From positions 3,985,819-4,049,818 of the forward strand of contig JABAKD010000025.1 of the NCBI GenBank assembly GCA_012845835.1: a stretch of DNA of 64,000 nt. Direction: 5' to 3'. Positions within the stretch are counted from its first letter, which is position 1; each line of letters begins with the position of its first letter. The notes under the pieces are model-generated. The model was given only the letters and a program-made list of their open reading frames with translations, was not told where the DNA came from and did no database searches. A program made the position numbers and the translations under genes. This DNA comes from Undaria pinnatifida. Its lineage: Eukaryota > Sar > Phaeophyceae > Laminariales > Alariaceae. Shown piece by piece: positions 31,501 through 40,600 of the stretch.

Positions 31501-33621
31501 AAGCTTTATTGATCCCCATCCGCCGGAGGATGAAAAAAAGAAAGAAAAAAAGACTGATTCTACGATAGATAGCCCCCCCCCCCTAAAAACAGCGATCTTC
31601 TTTAACGAACGTTTCATGGCTGCTCGACACAAGGAAGGATACGATTGAAAACAAAGGATCCATACATTTTCTTGAGTGCAAAGGTCTGTCGATCGATGAC
31701 GTCGGGGTGTCGAGGGATACACCGTATTGCAGGAGATACGACCGGGAGCTGGTTTTGAAACCGTCGATTTCGTTGAAGAAACGTTGGGGGGGTTACCGCA
31801 GAACGACTCACATTATCTCTGAGCCGGGACTGCATTAAAACTCCTATCAAAAATCCTCGACTGCTGGCTTACGGTAGTCTAAAATAGCCAGCTTGCATAT
31901 GTTTTTACGCGTACAGCAGGAATTGCTTTGCGATCTAAGTTTTTTCTTTTGTGTGATGTCTGACGGGCGCGATTGTAGGAGGGTTCGAAAGTTAAGCTTG
32001 TTCAGTGGGTTGACCGCGGGTCGACGGACGTCGTCCTGTTTTTTTTTTAGCGTGATTCCACGTGCGCGTTATTGGCTGGCGCACGAAACGCAAACTTCTC
32101 CCAAGTCCCACGACGGTGGGACATATACAACGATCTGGGCGCGAAATAAGGACCGAGACCAACCTTTCTTCGGACCACATTCGCCTGGGATGCAGCGCTC
32201 TTAAATTGTAGTTGTGGACTGATTTACTCACCTCCCCCATCGCCCCCTGGGCTCAGCGTCGGCGGCCGGTCGCTTGTATACGACCCGGTTCCCTGTCCCT
32301 GTCACTTGAACGTCACTCCCCGAAATTAGCTCGCCCGCTGCTGGATCATACCCGTACTCCGAGTACACCTTAGATAGCTGTAGGGGGTCGATTACACGCT
32401 AATTTGGTCGAAATAGATGCATGGCGTGGAAACAAGAAAGCGTTGCCGAGGAATCGTTTGCACATAAACCATTATGGTGCAATGTTATATCTTTCCTGAG
32501 AGAAAGAGGTGTTCTTCGACTCCAGATGTATCGGAGATGTTGTCCTGCGACCACCCTTGACAGCAGCAACGACGGCCTTTTTTTTCCTTGTATGGCAGCT
32601 TCGTTTGCCGAGGCGTTATTCGCGTGCAACACGTACGTACATCTATCTATGTCGTCTTCAGTAGCGCGGCTATCGATCATGTGCGCATACAGCCTGTAAA
32701 CCAGGTGTATGGCATCGACATTGACAGAGGTATCGAGCGACACGTTGGGCTGCCCTCACCAGGTGACAGGTCATGCCATACAATTGCTAGTAGCCTCCCC
32801 CCAGTACTGCGGTGGTGTGCTACAGAGAGAAATATGACCGCCTTATAGAGGGCAGCCGCCGTATTCACTCCGGGTTACGAGTGCAGTTTCCCGGTCGCAC
32901 CAAGCGACTTTGACCGCCTTTCATCGGGAACCCGTCTTACTCAGACCGCCTTATTGGTGGACCCAGTATGGACCCAGTGCTACGTTCTACGATAGAGGTA
33001 AATTATGGTATACCACTTTTTGGCGAAACAATTTTCTGAAGGACGGGACTGCCTTAGCCCCAACTCGTTGCAAGTGCCATTCTTGTATTGCGGTATGAGT
33101 ATTTTTTATTCCCAGCAGGCCACGGGTTTGTTCATCAGGACATGTAGACTACACACTTTCGATTGTAACCAAAATCAGTTTTTAGGGTGTACAGTATAGT
33201 CTATATACCAGTATAGTCTATATCGTAGAGATTCTGGAGCGAGGAGCGCCTCAGAAGAAAAACGATGCACATGCTTACCGTGGCATGTCTGCACAAAAAA
33301 ATGGCACCTCCCTTCCCTTAGGAATGCTTTCTTAGCCTGTTTTGTGACCACGGGAGGCTAGACTTCAGGGAAAAGAGCTATAGCACCTGGTATTTGACGT
33401 TAAAATTTGTGAGAACATCATCACTTTTCGAAGAATATGATATGGATAGCATCCAGTACAGCAGTTTTGCGTCAAACAACTCGCCTGGTGAAGGGTGCCC
33501 GAGCCTGGTAACGATGTTATCGTGGCGACCAGCTCGTCGCCATCGAGGTCGTAGCCCAGCAGTCGGATTACCTCCTGTCCTCCGGGTGATACGGCTACAA
33601 CTTGATGAAGCGCTAGGGGGG
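22717..33621 (-). CDS. Cadherin-like repeat plus laminin IV (B) domain protein, 5' end not found
   Basis: Seven exons, all in agreeing phase, read 33621-33485, 32377-32232, 29874-29757, 28400-28292, 26593-26468, 25255-24992 and 22865-22717: about 349 residues to a TAG stop. The first two and a half exons form a cadherin-like repeat (GYDLDGDELVATITSLPG, then YGYDP, NRVVYKRP, FSYTVKDG). The rest matches the laminin IV/B domain: ADFDFGIDTWK, YDASSRGLMSYF, DDTLWWFRA, YGGTLEFSMGSFSG, ETQGWVKDP, and the closing APTKCEMAQVLSNLSELRIL, followed by HESVALDSVYIK. Such domains belong to secreted or surface adhesion proteins; here the role is inference. No signal peptide is visible because the 5' exons are missing; they must lie upstream, towards or beyond the divergent Lhcr gene. 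No frameshift or internal stop was found, so the gene looks functional. The first intron uses a GC donor. Confidence 0.86.
23083..23165 (-). mobile_element. Family C MITE, end fragment
   Basis: GACTCGTTCTTACGGTAGCC and AAATCGCCGGTTTCGAAACC, one terminal inverted repeat only. Confidence 0.55.
23336..23673. mobile_element. Foldback element with expanded (GGGTC)n
   Basis: Same ends (GGGCTTTTTCACGGGTCATG and CTGTGAAAAAAAGCCCTG). The core at 23483-23575 is nearly pure (GGGTC)n, about 18 units. Confidence 0.75.
24992..25255 (-). CDS. Laminin IV protein, main laminin domain exon
   Basis: Two bases, 87 codons and one base, between CCCCTTCAG and GTAAGAAG. Contains NLNGDDLRLVELFCEAC, LSETQGWVKDP and the family's closing helix APTKCEMAQVLSNLSELRIL. 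Confidence 0.9.
25488..25720 (+). repeat. Dispersed repeat family A
   Basis: Full-length copy inside a laminin-gene intron, with a ~30-bp insertion before CGACTCCCCT. Confidence 0.7.
26160..26467 (-). repeat. Tandem copies of the YGGTLEF exon end
   Basis: Directly downstream of the exon at 26468-26593 on the minus strand, two further ~115-bp copies (near 26280-26400 and 26165-26275) repeat the end of the exon (GGRWCSTTCTCSGGAMC, then TTTCTCAGAAG) and its intron start including a GCAGxAGAAGCTG block. Confidence 0.75.
26468..26593 (-). CDS. Laminin IV protein, laminin domain exon with YGGTLEF
   Basis: Two bases, 41 codons and one base, between CCCGCCAG and GTTCGTC. It carries DDTLWWFRAGDGFSGNLG and YGGTLEFSMGSFSG, the central strand motif of laminin IV. 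Confidence 0.86.
26995..27715. repeat. Four degenerate tandem units of about 190 bp
   Basis: Units start near 27010, 27180, 27375 and 27565, each with CAGTCAGATGCGAAGACGCTG-like and CTCCTCGCAACTA-like blocks and a shared AAACCCTTTATCC. They lie in a laminin-gene intron. Confidence 0.8.
27833..27883 (+). other. tRNA-like remnant
   Basis: GGGGTTCGAATCCCC with AGCCA after it and a possible pairing partner TGGCT 51 bases earlier. It lacks room for D and anticodon arms, so it is not a normal tRNA gene. Confidence 0.35.
28292..28400 (-). CDS. Laminin IV protein, laminin domain exon
   Basis: 36 codons plus one base, between GCACACAG and GTGAGAGG. It encodes RYDASSRGLMSYFVSGTDS, matching the early part of laminin IV domains. 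Confidence 0.8.
28549..28589 (+). repeat. (GTT)n microsatellite
   Basis: About 13 GTT units, in a laminin-gene intron near the exon at 28400. Confidence 0.95.
28968..29225 (-). mobile_element. Family C MITE
   Basis: Complete reverse copy, CTCTACGGTAGCCCCTCC to ACCATCGTAGAATCAGTC, inside a laminin-gene intron. Confidence 0.7.
29757..29874 (-). CDS. Laminin IV protein, end of cadherin-like repeat and start of laminin IV
   Basis: One base plus 39 codons. FSYTVKDGSQTAEDATVYLV closes the cadherin-like repeat; ADFDFGIDTWK opens the laminin IV domain. Bounded by CGTGTCAG and GTGCGAG. Confidence 0.85.
29875..30165 (-). repeat. Tandem copies of the acceptor of the FSYTVKDG exon
   Basis: Three ~110-bp blocks each contain CCTCCTTCCACA, an AATGTGACWC core and a GTTCTT/CTTCTC tract ending GTGTCAG or GTGTCGG. 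Only the one nearest the exon (ending at 29875) is used. Confidence 0.7.
30498..30785 (+). mobile_element. Family H dispersed element, partial
   Basis: Starts GGTGTACTCGATTTTCATGC and stops before the AGTTAAGGTT end. Confidence 0.6.
31372..31545 (+). mobile_element. Family E retroposon, plus orientation
   Basis: Reads forward from GAAGACCACTGATAGGGAC to CCATCCGCCGGAGGATG and an A-rich tail. Confidence 0.65.
31551..31811 (+). mobile_element. Family C MITE
   Basis: Complete copy, GACTGATTCTACGATAG to TTACCGCAGAACGACTC, directly beside a family E retroposon tail. Confidence 0.7.
32232..32377 (-). CDS. Laminin IV protein, cadherin-like repeat middle exon
   Basis: 48 codons plus two bases between CCCCCTACAG and GTGAGTAAA. 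Residues include LSKVYSEYGYDP and GTGNRVVYKRP. The phase 2 end joins the next exon to give the codon for S in WGSFSYTVKDG. Confidence 0.85.
33485..33621 (-). CDS. Laminin IV protein, exon with cadherin-like repeat start
   Basis: Two bases plus 45 codons after an AAAAACAG acceptor. It encodes PLALHQVVAVSPGGQEVIRL then the calcium-binding-like DLDGDEL and ITSLPGSGTLHQ. It ends CAG before GCGAGT, a GC-type donor whose other positions match consensus. Confidence 0.8.
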
Positions 33622-34513
33622 CTGTTTTTCGGTTCAAGTACGGGCGTGTAAGGGGTAAGGGGTTACCATGGTGGTTACGGGTCGGCGATACAGGCACGTA
33701 AAACATCAGAAGGTGGTAGCATTGCGCATTGTGCACTCGTCGCACAGAGTAGTAGTACATCATATGGGCACTGCATCAAGCGTGGGACGTATGCGGCTGA
33801 CAAGCATTTGGTGCCGACAAAGCAACGTTTCGATACTTCAACGCACACACGACATGGCGGTGTTGGCTCTACCCTGGAGATAACTCGCCTCGATGGACCA
33901 AACAGCTGCCACCTCAAGCGTTTGAAAACAAGGACCATACAAACCTGGTACGAACAAAAACTCGCGCTCGCAAAGGAATTGAGCTTCAACGTGTCGCTTT
34001 ATGACAAATAGGACTCCAACGTGTTCTGGCAAGCACAAGAGGAAACAGGGAAACGGCATTGTAGACCGCAACTACCGTACATGCCGCTTGGGACGATCAC
34101 GAAGACAACGCACCGATTCCTTCCGCTGTTCGGCACACCACTGCCAGACACGCCAATAAGAACAAGAAGCTGCTCGCCCAGACCATGTCCAGCACAGCAA
34201 GAGAGCTCCACTCTACCCCTTCCGAGGCTAGCACGTGAAAGCAAGCAAGCAATGGCTGCTGTTGTTTTGCTGTCCTGCGCGCTCCATGCCGGCGTGTGTT
34301 GGCGGCGGGATTATATGAAATTTGGTGGTTTCAAAAATTCGTGAGCGCCTGGATATCATACGAAACCCTCACGTAGAAAAGCAATCAAAGTCCTGGAACC
34401 ATGCCTCAATGCTTAGATCGTCATTCAAGCACCTAAGGGCATCCCTACGCGTTCCTTCTAACCTAGCGTCGATACCTGTGCCCCATCTATTCCCCTATCA
34501 AACCGTATCCACC

Positions 34514-34675
34514 ATGAAGTTCGAGATGGCTGCTACCTTGGCCTTGGCCGCCGGCGCGACCGCGTTCGTTGCGCCGTCGCTGCCCGTGAGGGCCCGCATT
34601 GCCTCGTCCTCGTCTACGAGCATGATGGCGGGAGAGCGTTCGAAGTCGCTGCCGATGCTTCCCCAGCCGCCGCTG
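34514..34675 (+). CDS. Lhcr: Lhcr exon 1 (bipartite plastid targeting signal)
   Basis: 54 codons ending CTG before GTGAGAG. It carries the signal peptide, the ATAF cleavage motif, a Ser/Arg-rich transit region and the start of the mature protein, [10 protein letters not shown]. Confidence 0.92.
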
Positions 34676-37600
34676 GTGAGAGAGGATGGGTGCGGATGGA
34701 AAAAGAGGGGAGGAGAAAGAAAAAGAGATTTTTGTTTGATCTGGTTTATGCTGATGACGTCTGTTGGCTGCGCCTTTATGGGCAGAAGAGCTGTGGAGAG
34801 CTTTGGTTGTTTGGGGTTGGATTGTCGCATGTTCGACGACGAAGGCAGGTAGAGCTAACGAGTACCCTGCGGACTGAAACATAATGATCGTTGCTGTATC
34901 AACATGCATATGTAACGGTCCTTACATTTACGTCGGTGGTATTGCGGATCATGCGACTACTGGTAGTTGAAGGCCCTCTGGCTTATCATGAGCAGAGAGC
35001 ATAGAATGACGGAAGGTGTACGCAGCGTGGCTTTTGTTGTTGTCACGTACCAGTCAATGTGTTTATGCACCCTTTTGGAGTATATTTACGGTGTAGATGC
35101 CATTGCCTGTTTGTTGTCCGGCTGCTGCTAGACGATGCGATTACAGCTTTGGCCTTGCAGAGCTCAAAACTCCAAGTGCTACAGCAGGTCTGCCGACTGC
35201 TGTGTTATTCATGTGATACCAGACGCGTACGTACAAATGGCGGCGATACTATCAGCAGTATAACGAAAAAACATGAGTAACAATCCTATTGCGATCGAGT
35301 TATCTTACGTATATAGTAGGTTCGCATGTTCCCGTAAGGGCTCTTGCAAATTGATACCAGTACGAAGCACCTGGTAGGTCGAAAGTGTGAGAGCGCGAGT
35401 TGGTGAAATTGGATGCAAATCCACGAACATTAAACGCTGAAAAGTGGGAATGCTGAACCCTACGCGCGATAAATATGAACGCACGTTTCGCGGGGGAGAA
35501 GCGAAGACAACCTGTGATGACTTGTCCAGGCTTGTCCACGAGGTCGCTCGCTAACCTCTGCCGAGTTGAGCGGGAAAGAAAAAAAGTGATGAGCGTAACT
35601 AACAAAACAAACATCCGCGTCATTTGTTTCGTCCATCAAATCTTGGACCAAACCGACCTGGTACTTCATTGGCAGACGTTTGAGTCTGTTGTACGATACG
35701 ATGAAGGTACGTATCCTCTACGTGTACAGCAGCACCTGGTATCCCGTTGGACTACTTGTACACGATACAAAGGCTCGAAAACGTAAGCTTTGCGCCGGCG
35801 CTCAGTCAGTGCCCCTCTGTCGATCGCCAGACGTGGGCTACATGGCTATTATCAGACAGCGTTGGAAGACGTGCCGTATAAGCTCTTTTGTCGGTCGCTA
35901 CGAGTACGTAGCATTGACTATACGTAGTGGTGGCTTGTTGGCCGGGTTCGATCTTTGCCATACGGGTACCTTTGAGGTAACCTGGCACGAGCTTTTGTGC
36001 TGGTTTTAATACTTAAGACTTAGACTGGAGACTACTAGCGGGCAACTCGCAACATGTTCGCACATGTTCGCGTGTTCGTGTTTATCTCTGGTCTCCTGTA
36101 CTCGTAGTACATTTCGACGGCGAGTCGACGAGGGAAGAAATTGCTGGACCCTTCTCGCGATAATAATGATGGCGCAGACCGTAGCAGGTATTGGGGAAGG
36201 GGCAGAGTCTGCTTGGAGACCCAGGATCTATCTGGGTTACGTAGGAAGGAGAAAGAAAACCTGCGAATATAATAGATGGGATGGGCTAAAAACCAACTGC
36301 TGTGATGCGTTTTTAAAGCATGTCTCTCTGGGAGGCATCGGCACGGGCACTGACTGGTTGGTACCTCATGAGCACGCGTACGAAGCAGTGACTTTCACTT
36401 GTTGGCGGGGTTGAATATTGACGTACCTCGTACTGGTGGTAATCACTCACTTGAGACTGGAGACTCGAATGACAACACAAAGGTGGTGATGGTTTTGTCA
36501 CTCTGTGGCCTCTGGTGGCAATTATATGAGTGCAGACCTTCACCTGTACCAGGTGGGCTTGTCCGGTGTGAGATACAGTAGTTCAGTTCAATCCATGCCA
36601 ACCCCGACCTTTTAACGACCGATGTGCGCTGGAAGGAACACTGCCCGTAAACTGCTCTGTTGATAGGGTTCGATGCTGGCGCAGTATATACTGCCAGTAT
36701 CGGTGTATATACTGGCAGTACTGGCTGTACTTGCTGCCGGTATGGATATCGGTGTATATACTGGCAGTTTTTTTCTTTTTTTTATTGCCAGTACTGCCAG
36801 TATACTTACACTGGCTGAAAGCATGGATACATATGTTGAATGCTGTATATATAGAAACGTACGTGCGTTGCACAAAACGACATGCCGTACAGTACAACGG
36901 AAAGCTTAATAAAAAAAAAAAAAAAAACATTCACACCGGAAGAGGGAGGAGAGAGGGAAACGGGGACGGTGCGCACGATGGACGAGTTCGCGTATGCTGC
37001 TACCAGCCCAAGCCCATGTACCTCATCATGCCTATACATTTTGCACCATTCCTGCCAGTGTTATATTTGCCCCGGGTTGTGATGGGAGGAGACACCCTAA
37101 AAGCTACACCCCCGGTGACCCTCCTAGGCAGCGCCCGAACATACCGCGTTGTTAAGGTCCCCAACGCGTTCGGGAGTCCTCCGAAAGGATACCCCGAAGG
37201 AGGGGCGGCAGGGCCGCGGGGGCCGGCAGCTCCGGCTGGGGGGTCGACACCTTTTCGTGGATGCCGTGATCCGGACCATCCTGCTCCTCGAGCAGCACGG
37301 AGCCAGTCACCTGGGGCGAGTCGCCCGTTGGAGACGCTCGTCACTGCTGTCCACCTCTTCGCGAGGGAAAGGCGCGTTGTCGACCGCCTCTTCGCGAGGG
37401 GCAGGCGTGTCGTTCTCCTCACCCTCCGATAATTGGTATCGTCTGTTGCGGCGCCTGCCGTGCCTGTCCCTGCCCCGAGAATCCTCGACCCGGAAGACAT
37501 AGTGGATGAGTGGCGCGTTTTTGTCTGGGCCCGAGAGCAGGGTGCATGGGGGGAAGGGGAGGAGAAGGGAGCACGGCAATGGGTGGGACTCGGGCGCCGC

Positions 37601-40600
37601 AACATTGCGATACTCAGTCGTAAAAGTAGCGGTGAGCCCTGCGGCAGTTTTGCTGTGGGTACCGGCTGCGTAGGCCTCTGCGCTCGCGGCTGCAGCAGCG
37701 CAGCGCGCATCAGCAAAGGCAGCGCCACTCCCAGCCGTAGCAACAGTCCGGAACTTGTTCTCAAGGGCGGCGGCACTCACACCGCATATTGTGAGAAGCC
37801 TCGCTGACTGGTGAATATTAATTCTTGATAACTGTTGCCATTCGAAGCAGAGTGCCCCCAAAGTACGTGGGTGCAGTTTTGAAGAGGTCAACACGTTTGT
37901 TAACGCCACCCGCCGGCGTCAAGTCAGCTTAGCTCAACGTGCGCTATCCTAAGCCCGAGTAGGCTGTCCGCAAGGTGTAGGTGCAAATCTATACCTGGTG
38001 CTTGGCAGGAGCCACCCTGCTGTTGTTTTTTTCACATTAACTCGCATGAACAAGTCCGTGGTCACAGGGCAGGCTCCAGCCACTTTGGAATGGAAGAATC
38101 ATACCCCAGGGAAAAATGAAAATAACCAAAAGTGGCATGTTCTTGGATAATAAAAATGGAAAAACGCTCCAGCTGGGAGATCGAGGATTTTGTCGAAACT
38201 CGTATTTGCAAGCTGTGTGTGATACTCCGATCGCGCGTATTACGGGTTGTATATAGGTCGGCGACTCCCCTTGCAACTACAGTGTAGCTATCCGGGTCAA
38301 CAGGATAGGGTATATGCCAAATCTGAATCATGTCATACACTTGCCGAAATATGTAAAAATGACATCGGAAGTCATCGCGCGTGGTGTGCTCCTTGGGTTG
38401 TGGTTGGATTGAATTCTCGGGGGTCTTCTCATAGCATGTTGAAAAGGGGGACAAAAGTTTTTAGTAAAAATCTGAAGGAAAAAGATGAAAACGTTTATAA
38501 GTAGCCACGGGGTAAGCAAGCCGGCATGTAACAACGGCCAGCCCTAAGTAGTTTAAATCTTACTGATGATATTCGTTAACCCGTTCGGTGTTGCGCGATG
38601 TCTCCCAAATAGCTTCACAAAAGTAATACATGTGTAAAAACGCACGGCCGGAGTATCATGCATCTCGCGAAGAAGAGTAACGGCCCTCAAATGGATCGAA
38701 GTCACAGCTGACGTATTTGACACCTCTTTTTTTCTTTTCTTTAGTGCCGATTTTGACGCCTCTTTACCCCCGTTGGGACGTGAGAGGTGAAAATCGGCGA
38801 ACAAAAGTGACTACGATCTAACTTTTGCATCATCGGCCGTTCGTAGAAAGAAACGCGGGCTGCTTTGATATTGGGGATACGTTTCGCGGCCGAATTGCAG
38901 TAATACAGTAATGCAACAAGGTGCATCGTCGAACTCACGGCTGACGTCCTTAGAATATTTTTATAACGTGCACGAATGTTGTCCCACTCGTACTGCTACG
39001 CGCTGACGGAGACGGTGGATGACATCGCAGTCGTCGAGTCTTTGGTCCCTATTTGGTCGCTGTACCCCCAAAAGGTTTTTTTTGTTCGAGGTTATAGAAA
39101 TTGCACTCACTTTTCGATTCCAAGGTACTTACGTCAAGAGTTGGGTCCATTTTGAGTCTTGGTTGTGCAGGATATGGGCGGCGGGTAAAAGTAACAAACT
39201 GAATTTCAAGAATGTACCAGGTATCCCTTTTTTTATGCTATAGTTTTTTTTTTTCAAAGTGCACCCACGTTTGTTTTTTACAAAGCAGCACATGGTTACG
39301 TTTAGGTCATTTCTTACACGGTCGGATTCCGCCAGTCAAAAACGGCCCTTTTCGACTGGATTAGTTTGGTCCTTGTTCTTATCGTCAATCGAGTCGATTT
39401 TATAGTTTTTGTGCTCTTCTTGGAGGCGGTTGGTGTAAGGGAGTACTGCTGTATGGCAGTCAGTCGAAAATCGGTTGGCAGCTCTTGTACTTCGCGCGTT
39501 CTTCTCGAGCAACGCATGCCTCGCGCGCGACGAACTTTCGTCCAAGCTGGTTGGTGCCGTTGGGCTTAGCCGAAAGCCGCCAGAGCTACGTTCGTGGTGT
39601 TGCACTCAGCCGAGAGCCGCCAAAGCTTCAGCAGGCGTAGCCGTTTTTGGCCAAATGACATTGATATCGCGCACTGCTGCCGTGGTGTGATACACGCTGG
39701 TGGCGGAGCTAGGAGTGCGCCACGCTGACTTGCGGCGAGAAGCAGCAGCAGTGATAGCCAAGGCAGCGTCAGCGCTGTTGTATGATACTGCTGTGTGGTA
39801 CCTGGTATGGGTGTGTGGGCGTGTGGGTGTGTGTTTTGTGGTGGGATGAGGTGCGATGGGTTAGAAAAACACGTGTAAAACTTTTTCGACTGAGTTTTTC
39901 GACTGGCAGATCCGGTCAAAAAAGTGAAGTTTTTCGACTGGATCCCCCAGTCGGAAAACTCAGTCGAAAAAAGTTGAGGCGAAAAAGCCCTTTTTCGACT
40001 GTTCAAGAAAAAGCCCGATTTGGGCTTCAGTCGAAAAAGGCCGTTTTCGACTGACCAATCCGACTGTACAAGAAACGGCCTTAGAGTTGGATCCATTTTG
40101 AGCCTTGCTGTGCTGTAAATGGGCGTCGAGCAACAGCAGTAACAAACTGAATGTACGATGTACCAGGTATCCCTTTTTAGGATGTTTTTTTCAATTGCAC
40201 CCACGTTTCGTTTTTTCAAAGCCGTACGTACTTGGGGTTAGAGTTGGATCCGTTTTGAGTCTTTGATGTGCTGATATGGGCGGCGGTTAGAAATAACGAA
40301 GTGAGCTTACCTCGAAGTGACAGCTAATGTTTTTATAATAATTTTGTAAAAGTAACGTATCAGTTTGAATTTTTACGTTATAATCCCTGTTTGGATGTAA
40401 TCCTTTTTGGCTGCACCCACGCTTAGGTTTTACAATCACTTGTTGGATCCTTTCTTGCAGTAGTAGGCGATATTGGTATTAAATCGACCCTTGCCTTCTT
40501 TTCCCTACTCGAGGTAAAATAAAATATGCTACTTGCAAGTACCTGTTGTACAAGTAGACTGTGTCTGTCGATAAAAATAATGGTTGGTGTGATGCATTGT

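Noticed and set aside
34322-34513. Longer N-terminus for the Lhcr protein
   Set aside because: It would start at a non-ATG codon and place ~64 residues before the signal peptide, which must be N-terminal.
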